Source: Arthrobacter sp. StoSoilB20 (GTDB taxonomy: Bacteria > Actinomycetota > Actinomycetes > Actinomycetales > Micrococcaceae). From it: 64,000 bases of DNA. Location: assembly GCF_019977295.1 (NCBI RefSeq), contig NZ_AP024651.1, positions 248,001 to 312,000 on the forward strand, written 5' to 3'. A program made the translations under genes and the position numbers. Positions 24,744-32,618 of this stretch are shown piece after piece (positions within the stretch are counted from its first letter, which is position 1; every line of letters begins with the position of its first letter). The notes below the pieces were generated by a model. It saw only the letters and a list, made by a program, of their open reading frames with translations. It searched no databases and had not been told where the DNA came from.

Positions 24744-27251
24744 GTGAGCCTGGAATACAAGGACAGCGCCAGAACAGCCCTGTTCTCCGCTGAGGGATGG
24801 GTGCCGTTTGTGGTGGCGCTCCTGGCCCGCGTTTATCTGGGCATCTCATTGACGCTGGCGGTTATCGCGCTGTTTCCAGCTGTGCTGGGCTGGAGCGGGA
24901 GCGTGGTGCAAAGCGGTTCCATGGAACCCCACATCAGCCCCGGCGACGTCGTCCTTTCCTCGGGGCTTCCGGATGACCGCCCGGTCCCGGTGGGGGGCGT
25001 GGTGGAGTTCCTCAGTCCCGCAGAAGCCGAGCCCGACGGGAAAGAGAAGACCCGGCTTCACCGCATTGTCGGAGCCAACGACGACGGAACCTACATCACC
25101 GCCGGCGACGCCAATGTGGAGACCGACAGCACCCCCATGAAGCGGGAGCAGATCACGGGCCAGGCCCGCCTCTTGGTGCCCATGGTGGGCTTGCCAGGAT
25201 TATGGATAGCCCACGGCACCCTTCCTCAATTGGCCATATGGTCCGTGGGAACGTTGCTTGCGGTGGTGTGCGCCATTTACCTGGGCAGCTCCACACCCGG
25301 CGGCGGGACGCGGAGGATCCCCGCCGCCGCCGCTACCGCCGCCGCCGCTACCACCGCCGTCGCTACCACCGCCGTCGCTACCGCCGCCGCTACCACCACC
25401 GCCGCTGTTCCCGGCCGCATCCCCCCACTGTGGGCGAGCCCGCGTACCAAGGCGGTGGCCGCCTTCCTGCTCGCGGCCCTCATCGCCGTATTGGTAATCC
25501 TTGGTGCGACGGCCGGGACAACAGCGGCAGCCTTCACCTCGGTCACCTCAAATACCGGGAACACCTTCGGCGCGGCCCCGGACTGGAACCCGCCCACGGT
25601 CACCCTCGCGGACCCCGGTGTCTCCATCAGGGATACCGCCACCATCTCAGCCACCGCCCAGGACGCCGAGTCCGGGATCAGGAGCATCGACGTCGAGTAC
25701 CTCCGGGACGGCTCGTCCACGTGGACCAATCTCTGTACGGCTTCCACCGCCACTGCCACGTGCCAGTGGAACACCAAAGCAGTGCCCGACGGCGGTTACA
25801 GCCTCCGCGCGCGGGCCACGGACAACGCCGGACTCACCTCAGTGACCCCGGTCCGCAGCACTACGATTGCCAACAGTTTCACTGTGGTCCTGGCGAGCCC
25901 CGCCGAAGCGGTGCGCGGGAACGTGCCCTTGTCCACTACCCTCCTGGGTGCAGGTACCACCATTTACAGCGTGCGCGTGGAGTACTCGTTGGCAGGGGCG
26001 AACAAGTGGAACACGTTGTGCCTGAACCTGGTCAGTCCCTATAACTGCACGTGGAACACTGCGCTCTTCACGAATGAAACATACGATCTCCGCGCCGTGG
26101 CCGTCGCTGGACTGACCACGACCTACTCCGCTGTGGTTACCGACATCATCGTGGACAACCTTGCCCCCACCGTGGCATTGACGGACCCGGGCACTCCCCT
26201 GAGCGGGACCCGCACGTTGGCTGCCACCTCAACGGACACCCACTCCGGCGTCTCACAACTGAGCCTTCAATATGCCAAGACCGGCACCAGCACCTGGTCC
26301 ACAGCGTGCACGGTCACTGAGACTCCCTATTCCTGCCGCTTTGACACCACCACCGTGTCCGATGGCGCCTATTCCTTCCGGGCCGTCAGCGTCGACGCTG
26401 CGGGAAATATCGCCACCACTGCGGCCACCAGCAGGACAGTGGATAACACCATTGCCTCAATTTCCCTTGAAGACCCGGGAGCCTACCTCACCGGCACCGT
26501 ACCCCTGTCCGCCGCCGCCAATTCAACCGCCGGGGTGGCTTCAGTCAGGATCCAGTCGGCACCTTCGGGAGCAGCCACGTGGACCACGCTCTGCACGCCG
26601 GTCGCCGTACCTTATGGCTGCAACTGGAACACCAGCGCCTATGCCGACGGCGCTTACGACCTCAGGGCGGTCCTCACTGACCGCACTGGCAAAGAGACCA
26701 TCTCAGCCACGGTGGCTTCAAGGAGGGTGGACAACAGCCCGCTCCGGGCAGCCGACATCAGGACAGCCAACGGTGGAGGCACCCAAAGCAGGCTCGAAAG
26801 CGGTGACTCCATGAGCTTCGTCTACAGCCAGCAAGTCAACCTGGCCAGCGTCACACCCGGTTGGTCCGGTGCGGCGCTTCCGGTGACGGTGCGCCTGAGG
26901 GACGGCAACCTTGCCGGCCTGGGCAACTCCACGGATGTCCTTGACGTCCAGAGAACCGGCAGCAGCGTCAACCTCGGCTCGGTCAACCTCAAACAGAACT
27001 ACGCCAAGAGCCGCAAGACAGTCCTTTTCAACGCCATCATGACCGCCGCCACCGAAACCGTGGGCGGAATTCCGCGGACAGTGGTGACCGTAACCCTCGG
27101 CAGTGCAGCCAGCGGCGGCTCCGGTGTGAGGACGGCAGGTGCGGCTGCAAACATGGTCTGGACACCGACGTCGGCCGTCACCGGCCTGACAGGCGTCGCT
27201 TGCTCGCTGGCGCCCCTCACCGAAGCGGGTGTCCTGGACCGGGACTTCTAA
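24744..27251 (+). CDS. ER-type (SipW-like) signal peptidase I fused to substrate-like segment and four Ig-like repeats
   Basis: This 835-aa protein starts with a membrane signal peptidase. There is a TM at about 20-47, and the catalytic Ser59 is in SGSMEP. His106 in RLHRIVG stands where Lys is found in ordinary bacterial enzymes, hence the ER/SipW type. A second TM is at about 162-180. A low-complexity Ala/Thr linker (194-222) leads to a third hydrophobic segment (about 237-259) followed by TTAAAFTSVTSNTGNTF, which looks like a SipW-type substrate cleavage site. Four Ig-like repeats follow (about 283-665), each with a Cys pair and a WNT...DGxYxLRA motif, then a C-terminal beta domain. The frame is continuous. 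GTG at 24744 has a distant AAGGGA. If cleaved at the internal site, the enzyme would release its own C-terminal region. Confidence 0.82.
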   Translation: MSLEYKDSARTALFSAEGWVPFVVALLARVYLGISLTLAVIALFPAVLGWSGSVVQSGSMEPHISPGDVVLSSGLPDDRPVPVGGVVEFLSPAEAEPDGKEKTRLHRIVGANDDGTYITAGDANVETDSTPMKREQITGQARLLVPMVGLPGLWIAHGTLPQLAIWSVGTLLAVVCAIYLGSSTPGGGTRRIPAAAATAAAATTAVATTAVATAAATTTAAVPGRIPPLWASPRTKAVAAFLLAALIAVLVILGATAGTTAAAFTSVTSNTGNTFGAAPDWNPPTVTLADPGVSIRDTATISATAQDAESGIRSIDVEYLRDGSSTWTNLCTASTATATCQWNTKAVPDGGYSLRARATDNAGLTSVTPVRSTTIANSFTVVLASPAEAVRGNVPLSTTLLGAGTTIYSVRVEYSLAGANKWNTLCLNLVSPYNCTWNTALFTNETYDLRAVAVAGLTTTYSAVVTDIIVDNLAPTVALTDPGTPLSGTRTLAATSTDTHSGVSQLSLQYAKTGTSTWSTACTVTETPYSCRFDTTTVSDGAYSFRAVSVDAAGNIATTAATSRTVDNTIASISLEDPGAYLTGTVPLSAAANSTAGVASVRIQSAPSGAATWTTLCTPVAVPYGCNWNTSAYADGAYDLRAVLTDRTGKETISATVASRRVDNSPLRAADIRTANGGGTQSRLESGDSMSFVYSQQVNLASVTPGWSGAALPVTVRLRDGNLAGLGNSTDVLDVQRTGSSVNLGSVNLKQNYAKSRKTVLFNAIMTAATETVGGIPRTVVTVTLGSAASGGSGVRTAGAAANMVWTPTSAVTGLTGVACSLAPLTEAGVLDRDF
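25318..25407 (+). repeat. CCG/GCTACC low-complexity repeat in coding sequence
   Basis: Units of 12 and 15 bases built from GCTACC(A)CCGCCG(T)C repeat across the linker between the peptidase and substrate parts of the fusion gene. They encode Ala/Thr. All units are multiples of three, so length variation would keep the frame. Confidence 0.75.
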
Positions 27252-27363
27252 CCGGGCAACTGCAGCTTCCGGAAGATTTTCCGGGACTCTGTAACCGTGG
27301 CGTCCCGGCCGGAAACTATACAAGTATCCTGCAGTTCAGGGCTCTATATCAGGGGGAACAATC

Positions 27364-27873
27364 GTGCTTTCCGAGCGCGAATTGGCGTTCATCGCCATTC
27401 ACAAAGACAGCTACCCATCCGTCTTCAAATTCGTCTGCCGGCGCGTCGAATCCGCTGAGGCGGCGGAGGAGATCGCCGCCGACGTCTTTCGCATCGTCTG
27501 GCAAAAGTGGAGCGACGACTCGCGCCCGGAACTCCCGTACCTATTGACGGTTGCCCGGAACCTGGTGGGGAACGCCTACAGGAGCCGCGACCGGCGGCTG
27601 GCATTGCAGGAAAAGCTCCGGACGACGGCGGTGGAGCGGTTTGGCGAGGAGTCCGAAAACGTCGTGGTCCAGGACGCCATGATGCGGTTGCGTGAACAGG
27701 ACCGGGACATCCTCCAACTGGCCTACTGGGACGACTTGAGCACCGCAGAAATAGCAGGCGTGCTGCAGTGCAGTGAATCGGCGGCCAAAGTCCGCCTCCA
27801 CCGGGCCCGAACGGCGTTCCGGAAACAGATGCCTGCAGGGGCCGAAACCACCACACACAAGATGGGGGTCTGA
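27364..27873 (+). CDS. ECF-type RNA polymerase sigma factor
   Basis: This 169-aa sigma-70 family protein has region 2 (SYPSVFKFVCRRVESAEAAEEIAADVFRIVWQKW) and region 4 (DRDILQLAYWDDLSTAEIAGVLQCSESAAKVRLHRAR). GTG at 27364 is preceded by AGGGGGAA. It is followed after 5 bases by a single-pass membrane protein, the usual arrangement of an ECF sigma factor with its regulator. It probably controls the surface-protein genes just upstream, which is inference. Confidence 0.93.
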   Translation: MLSERELAFIAIHKDSYPSVFKFVCRRVESAEAAEEIAADVFRIVWQKWSDDSRPELPYLLTVARNLVGNAYRSRDRRLALQEKLRTTAVERFGEESENVVVQDAMMRLREQDRDILQLAYWDDLSTAEIAGVLQCSESAAKVRLHRARTAFRKQMPAGAETTTHKMGV

Positions 27874-27878
27874 AGACA

Positions 27879-28904
27879 ATGGATCCGATCAAGAACCAGA
27901 TTTCAGCGATTGACCCGCTCACAGTCGATCCAATTGCCGAGCCCAATGGGGAAGAAGCGCTGCACAGGATCCTCTCCGGCTCCACGGTGTTCAGCGACAG
28001 CCACCCGGCGGCGGCAGTGACGTCCCTTGACCAGCGCAGGCGCCGTAAGGCCCAGATCGCCGGAGGGCTGTTGCTCGCAGCTGCGGCCGTCACTGCGGGA
28101 GTGCTGGTCGCCGCCAACCTTGGATCAGTGAGCTCCGCGCCGGCACCTGCTGTCACGGTCACCTCCACTGAAGCGACACCCACGCCCAGCGTTTCGGTCA
28201 CGCCAACTCCCACGGCCACGCCGTCGGCCACGCCCACGGTGGCCGCACCGGCAACCACCCCGCCCGTGGCTCCCGCGGTCCCGATCCCAGAGCCCACACC
28301 AATTTCGACAACGACCCTGCCGCACGCTGTAGTGCCGACTTACACCTTCCCGGACGGGCATTTGTCCTTCACCTATCCGGTGGGCTGGAGTATCCGGGTG
28401 GAACAAGGACCATTCGATCCTCCCGGGACTGCGGAAGCCTCGCGCATTGTGACTGTCTTCGATGCCGCTGGGGCAGAGGTGGCCCGCGTGTTCAATGGCA
28501 ACTACGCCGATGGTACGGGCGGCTGGGTGAAGAGAACCGTCTATGACCGAGCCGTAGTACCTGGTGTTGTGTCCTCGACGTCGCCCAACGACCCGGTGCA
28601 GTTCGGGTTCTTTGCCCACCAGTCGGCCCTCATGACGCACCCGGGAGAGGAAGCTCCGGCCACGCCGCTGGACGAGACTCCCACGTACATCATGGACGTT
28701 CGCCTGGCCTCGGAGATGCAAGCCGGTGAGACAGGTTCAGGCATCAATCAGATCCGCGTACCTAATGGCATTATGAGTGCTTACGCGATTTTCGATCCCG
28801 CCAAGCAGCCCGCCTTCGCCACCCCGGAAGCGGCCAAGGCCTGGATGAATACTACGCAGTACGCCCAGCTGAAGGCGATGTTCCTGAGCCTGAGCTACAA
28901 ATAG
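27879..28904 (+). CDS. Single-pass membrane protein, putative anti-sigma partner
   Basis: This 341-aa protein has a cytoplasmic N-terminus (1-57) ending in QRRRRK, a TM helix at about 58-80, a Thr/Pro/Val-rich extracellular linker (about 85-145) and a C-terminal extracellular domain (146-341) rich in beta structure. The topology and the position five bases behind the ECF sigma gene fit an anti-sigma or signal-sensing partner. The N-terminus lacks a zinc-binding HxxxCxxC motif, so it would not be a ZAS-type anti-sigma factor. Confidence 0.75.
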   Translation: MDPIKNQISAIDPLTVDPIAEPNGEEALHRILSGSTVFSDSHPAAAVTSLDQRRRRKAQIAGGLLLAAAAVTAGVLVAANLGSVSSAPAPAVTVTSTEATPTPSVSVTPTPTATPSATPTVAAPATTPPVAPAVPIPEPTPISTTTLPHAVVPTYTFPDGHLSFTYPVGWSIRVEQGPFDPPGTAEASRIVTVFDAAGAEVARVFNGNYADGTGGWVKRTVYDRAVVPGVVSSTSPNDPVQFGFFAHQSALMTHPGEEAPATPLDETPTYIMDVRLASEMQAGETGSGINQIRVPNGIMSAYAIFDPAKQPAFATPEAAKAWMNTTQYAQLKAMFLSLSYK

Positions 28905-28919
28905 CCACATCCGGGTAGG

Positions 28920-28957
28920 AGGAAACGTCGCTATGGGCTCCCATAGCGACGTTTCCT
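28920..28957 (+). terminator. Perfect 18-bp stem hairpin downstream of sigma/anti-sigma operon
   Basis: An 18-base arm starting AGGAAACGTCGC pairs perfectly with its complement across a CT loop, 16 bases after the stop codon. It lacks a following T-tract, so it may be an mRNA end stabiliser or a weak terminator. Farther on, GCATTTGC and GCTATGC motifs repeat in both orientations up to about 29080. The 28905-29145 gap holds no gene that I can support. Confidence 0.6.
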
Positions 28958-29145
28958 GCCCCCTGCGTGGGTTAAAGTGCGACGGGCGCTGATCCCCTTC
29001 GGAATGCCACTGTGCATTTGCATAGCCACATCACGGGACGCTATGCATTTGCCTATAACCAAGCAGGTAGGACTTGCATAGGGTTGAAGAGATCTGCTTC
29101 ACACCACGCAGTGCCCCGATCTACCCCCAAGGATGAGTTTCAACG

Positions 29146-29343
29146 ATGAAGAGCATCGCCCTCCTGCGCGAACGAGCCACCCGCACCATGCCAACCGGGT
29201 CCCACTGCCCGGCATCGGGCCTGTGGAGCCCGGACTCCGATCCGGACGCCGTCCAGGTTTTCCCCGAGGGTCACGTGCTTCCCGCCCACAATGGCGAGGC
29301 AACTCTGTGGCGGCGCCGCACTGCTGCCGAAGTATCAGCGTGA
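29146..29343 (+). CDS. Small conserved-looking protein (65 aa)
   Basis: The 65-aa ORF has the phrase MPTGSHCPASGLW and LPAHNGEATLW, which reads like a small actinobacterial family that seems to carry a short Cys/His-containing knuckle. I do not know a function. AAGGA is present 12 bases before the ATG. Its stop overlaps the GTG start of the next small ORF (GTGA), so translation is probably coupled. Confidence 0.55.
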   Translation: MKSIALLRERATRTMPTGSHCPASGLWSPDSDPDAVQVFPEGHVLPAHNGEATLWRRRTAAEVSA

Positions 29344-29570
29344 CCAGCTCCATCCTGAACCGGCCGGCAGACTACCGGCACGTTCCCGCGGCAGAATGGT
29401 CCGAGCTCAGTTCCGGCGATCCTGTGTGGATCTACGACGTCGCCTGGGGTGCCGGCACGGGCCGTGTGGACGACGTCTCAAAGCATCAGGAACTGCTGTG
29501 GGTCATCCTTGAACCCACTGGCCGCAAACTGATCTGCGGCACCGACGACGTCCAGGTCTGGTCCGCCTGA
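29340..29570 (+). CDS. Small hypothetical protein (76 aa)
   Basis: Starting at GTG 29340, which overlaps the previous stop by four bases, this ORF encodes 76 aa: PADYRHVPAAEWSELSSGD, then VWIYDVAWGAGTGRVDDVS and VILEPTGRKLICGTDDVQVW. It looks like a small beta-barrel (SH3-like). The frame extends upstream, but that part runs antiparallel in style and overlaps the coupled gene. Function unknown. Confidence 0.6.
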   Translation: MTSSILNRPADYRHVPAAEWSELSSGDPVWIYDVAWGAGTGRVDDVSKHQELLWVILEPTGRKLICGTDDVQVWSA

Positions 29571-29578
29571 AAAGCCCG

Positions 29579-29637
29579 CCGAGGTGGCGCTTAATACCAA
29601 TGTCTGAGCGGATCATGGGTATTGAGTGCCACCTCGG
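29579..29637. terminator. Bidirectional terminator-like hairpin
   Basis: Arms of 21 bases (CCGAGGTGGC... and ...GCCACCTCGG) pair at 18 positions around a 17-base loop between the convergent small ORF and lactonase genes. Confidence 0.7.
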
Positions 29638-29643
29638 TGTCAG

Positions 29644-30687
29644 TTAACCGGCGGGGACCAGCACGCTGGGGGAACCCGTTTCCACCCGGCCCGCGGGACC
29701 GTCCGGCAATCCTGTGCCCGGGTCCAGCCTGAAACTCACGACGTCGTCCGAGCCTTCGTTGGCGACGTACAGCCAGCCTTCGCGGACCAGGTGGTGCCGG
29801 GGCCAGGCGCCGCCGCAGGGAATGTCGGCGATGGGCTCAAGTTCAGTGCCGTCGTGGCTCACTTTCAGCACGCAGATGCGGTCCGACCCACGCACCCCCA
29901 CATAAGCGAATCGGCCATCCGGTGACAACGCAATCTCCGCTCCGGCGTCGCCGTCTTTGACCCCCGAAGCAGTCGCCGGAACCACGGCCGTGAGCTCGTA
30001 GGTACCGTCCGGTTCCATTCGGATCGCGGCGACTTCCACGGAGTATTCGGTATCCACAAAAACGGTCCCGCTGTGATGGCGTGCCATGTGCCGCGGGCCG
30101 GAGCCCTTGGGCAAAACCACCTGATGGTCCAGTTGCAGCCCCTCGCCGGGAACGTATTTCCACACCCGGACCAGGTCATGCCCAAGATCGGTGGTCATCA
30201 CGCGTCCGTCCGGGAGCATCAGGCTTGAATGCCCGCGGCTTGGCCGCTGCCCGTCCGGGGACGTTGCAGTGTGGGGATCGACGGCGGCTGCCGCGCTGGT
30301 GCGCGAGGTGATGGCGCCGTCGTCGTCCAATTCGTACAGGATGACCTGGCCATCGCCCCAACACGTAGCCACAATAAAGCGTCCTTGCGGGTCCGCGGCA
30401 ACATGGCACGTGGCCTCACCGGCCGTCCACGGCTCGCCGAACTCCTCCAGCCCGGAGCCGCCCGTGCGGCGGTAAGCGCGGACGGTCCTTGCTTCCTCGG
30501 CCACCGCATAAACCACCGGCAGCGTTGGATGCACCGCAAGGAACGACGGTGAATCTGCAGCCACAGCCAAGCCGAGTGAGCTCAGTTGGCCGTCATCGCC
30601 GGCCGATAGGGCGGTGATGCCCTTGCCGTTGGCGTTCCTGTCGGCGGTGTAGGAACCCACCCAGATCAGTGTGTTTTCGTTGGCCAT
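29644..30687 (-). CDS. YbhE-type beta-propeller lactonase
   Basis: This 347-aa seven-bladed propeller of the 6-phosphogluconolactonase (YbhE) family has IWVGSYTADRNANGKGI at the start, SFLAVHPTLPVVYAV, FIVATCWGDGQV, RGHSSLMLPDGRVMTTDLGHDLVRVWKY, GSGPRHMARH and the last blade WPRHHLVREGWLYVANEGSDDV. It hydrolyses sugar lactones. It is the last gene of a five-gene minus-strand operon; the AKR gene upstream ends 2 bases before its start. In this context it may act on aldonolactones made by the co-encoded reductases/dehydrogenases. Confidence 0.88.
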   Translation of the reverse strand: MANENTLIWVGSYTADRNANGKGITALSAGDDGQLSSLGLAVAADSPSFLAVHPTLPVVYAVAEEARTVRAYRRTGGSGLEEFGEPWTAGEATCHVAADPQGRFIVATCWGDGQVILYELDDDGAITSRTSAAAAVDPHTATSPDGQRPSRGHSSLMLPDGRVMTTDLGHDLVRVWKYVPGEGLQLDHQVVLPKGSGPRHMARHHSGTVFVDTEYSVEVAAIRMEPDGTYELTAVVPATASGVKDGDAGAEIALSPDGRFAYVGVRGSDRICVLKVSHDGTELEPIADIPCGGAWPRHHLVREGWLYVANEGSDDVVSFRLDPGTGLPDGPAGRVETGSPSVLVPAG

Positions 30688-30689
30688 GG

Positions 30690-31520
30690 TCAGTGCCCCT
30701 GTACGTCCGAGTCGACGCCTGCGTCAGGACCGGCGTCGAGGGTTTGCAGTTTGGAAAGGTCCTCCTGGTCCAGTTCGAAATCGAACACCTCCAGGTTCTC
30801 CTTCATCCGTTCCGGATTAGCGGTCTTGGGGATGGCAACCAGCCCCTGCTGGACATGCCACCGCAGCACCACCTGGCCCGGCGTCTTCCCATACTTCCCG
30901 CCGATGCCGGCAAGCACCGGGGCGTTGAGCAGATCGCTGCTGGCACCCAGCGGACTGTAAGACTCGGTGACGATCCCATGCCGTTCGTTGTAGGCCCGGG
31001 CTGCCGGACGGGGAATGGAAGGGCTGACCTGGATTTGGTTCACCGCCGGCACCACGTCAGTTTCCCGGAACAACTGGTCCAGGTGTCCGGGCTTGAAATT
31101 GGAGACGCCAATAGAGCGGGCTTTGCCCGAGGCCTGGAGCTCCTCGAAGGTCTTCCAGGTGGAAACGAACTCGCCCCGCCGGGGGAGCGGCCAGTGGATC
31201 AGGAGCAGGTCAAGGTATTCCAGCCCCAGCCGTTCCAGCGATCCTTCCAGTCCCGCAACAGCCTTGCCGGAGCCCTGGAACTCCCCATCCAGCTTGGTGG
31301 TGATGAAGAGTTCTTCGCGGCCCACTCCACACGCACGGATGCCGTTGCCGACGCCCTTCTCATTGCCGTACTTTTTGGCCGTATCCACATGCCGGTAGCC
31401 GTGCGACACCGCTTCCACCACGGCGTCGGCCACCTCGGCGTCATTCAGGGGCCAGGTGCCCAGTCCCAACTGCGGGATCCTCTGGCCGTCGTTGAGTTCA
31501 ATGAGTGGGGCAAGTGTCAT
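30690..31520 (-). CDS. Aldo/keto reductase (DKG-reductase-like) 1
   Basis: This 276-aa NADPH-dependent reductase has the AKR tetrad recognisable as Asp and Tyr in HVDTAKKYGNE, Lys in ITTKLD and His in LIHWPLP. VSNF and the C-terminal cofactor segment AIPKTANPERMKEN are present. It is of normal length for AKR5-like enzymes. The second AKR of the same subtype (33625-34446) is clearly related. It is in the AKR-epimerase-lactonase operon, after a 60-base gap. Confidence 0.92.
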   Translation of the reverse strand: MTLAPLIELNDGQRIPQLGLGTWPLNDAEVADAVVEAVSHGYRHVDTAKKYGNEKGVGNGIRACGVGREELFITTKLDGEFQGSGKAVAGLEGSLERLGLEYLDLLLIHWPLPRRGEFVSTWKTFEELQASGKARSIGVSNFKPGHLDQLFRETDVVPAVNQIQVSPSIPRPAARAYNERHGIVTESYSPLGASSDLLNAPVLAGIGGKYGKTPGQVVLRWHVQQGLVAIPKTANPERMKENLEVFDFELDQEDLSKLQTLDAGPDAGVDSDVQGH

Positions 31521-31580
31521 GGGCTTGGTCTCCTCCGGGTTTCTCTGTTTCTACGCTGGACGGCAGCTGCTTGGCAACAG

Positions 31581-32618
31581 CTACCGCCGCGACCACTCAT
31601 GGAGCCGGTCGCTCAGCTCCATGAAATCCTCCTTCACCACCTGAAGTTCAGGATGGGTGTCATACCAGTCGACGATCTCCCGGGCACCGTCCGCGAAAGG
31701 AATCGTGGCCCTGTAGTCCGGAACCAGCGCCTTGATCTTGGAGTTGTCGAACACCACGGAATGGGAGCGGTCGCCCAGCAGGTTGGGGCCAAGCTCCGGG
31801 CTGTGGGCGGCGATGGTCTCGGAGGCAACGTGGAACAGGCGTGGTTCCGCCACACCGGCCGCCCTCGCGAAAAGGGCATAGACCTGGTTCCACGGCAGGA
31901 ACTCGTCAGAAGTAATCGTGTAGCTCTCACCGATGGCCTGGGGCCTTCCCAACAGGCCGACGAAGGCCTTGGCGAAATCCCTGCTGTGCGTCAAAGTCCA
32001 CAACGATGTTCCATCCCCATGAACCAGGATGGGCAGCCCCGCGCGCATGCGGTGAATGTCGGTCCACCCGCCCACCATCGCAATCTTGGTGCGGTCATAA
32101 GTATGGGATGGACGGACCACCGTCACCGGAAAGTCCTGCTCGCGGTAGGCCTGGAACAGCAACTCCTCGCAGGCGATCTTGTCCCTGGAGTACTGCCAGA
32201 ACGGATTCTTCAGCGGGGTCGATTCCTTGATGGGCAGTGTTGTCGGCGGTTTTTGGTACGCCGAGGCGGAACTGATGAACACGTACTGGCCGGTCCGCCC
32301 ACGGAACAATTCCGTGCCGGCCCGCGCCTGGTCCGGGGTGAAGGAGATAAAGTCCGCAACGGCGTCGAACTCCCTTCCTTGCAGTACCTCCCGCACGGCG
32401 TCGGCGTCGCGGACATCCGCGTGGAGGACCTCAGCCCCGTCCGGTACCGGCCGCCCGGCTGACCGTCCCCTGTTGAGGATGGTCAGCCGGTGGCCCAATG
32501 CGACGGCGCGTTCAGCCGCCGCCGCACTGATGACCCCGGTCCCGCCAATGAACAGGATGTTCCGTGGCGAGACGGTGTCCGCTGCCAACCCGAGGCTGTG
32601 GGACGACAGATCGCTCAC
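31581..32618 (-). CDS. NAD-dependent epimerase/dehydratase (extended SDR)
   Basis: This is a 345-aa extended SDR. The N-terminal nucleotide-binding motif is LFIGGTGVISAAAAE, and YVFISSASAYQKPP with a downstream YSRDKIACEEL provides the Tyr/Lys pair. It resembles the isoflavone-reductase/UDP-sugar-epimerase-like proteins of actinobacteria. The frame is open upstream, but the start is GTG at 32618, overlapping the stop of the upstream AKR gene (GTGA). The substrate is probably a sugar or nucleotide sugar. Confidence 0.86.
   Translation of the reverse strand: MSDLSSHSLGLAADTVSPRNILFIGGTGVISAAAAERAVALGHRLTILNRGRSAGRPVPDGAEVLHADVRDADAVREVLQGREFDAVADFISFTPDQARAGTELFRGRTGQYVFISSASAYQKPPTTLPIKESTPLKNPFWQYSRDKIACEELLFQAYREQDFPVTVVRPSHTYDRTKIAMVGGWTDIHRMRAGLPILVHGDGTSLWTLTHSRDFAKAFVGLLGRPQAIGESYTITSDEFLPWNQVYALFARAAGVAEPRLFHVASETIAAHSPELGPNLLGDRSHSVVFDNSKIKALVPDYRATIPFADGAREIVDWYDTHPELQVVKEDFMELSDRLHEWSRR

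Noticed and set aside
25318..25407. CRISPR-like repeat array
   Set aside because: Repeats are adjacent, lack spacers and code in frame for Ala/Thr; no cas genes are present.
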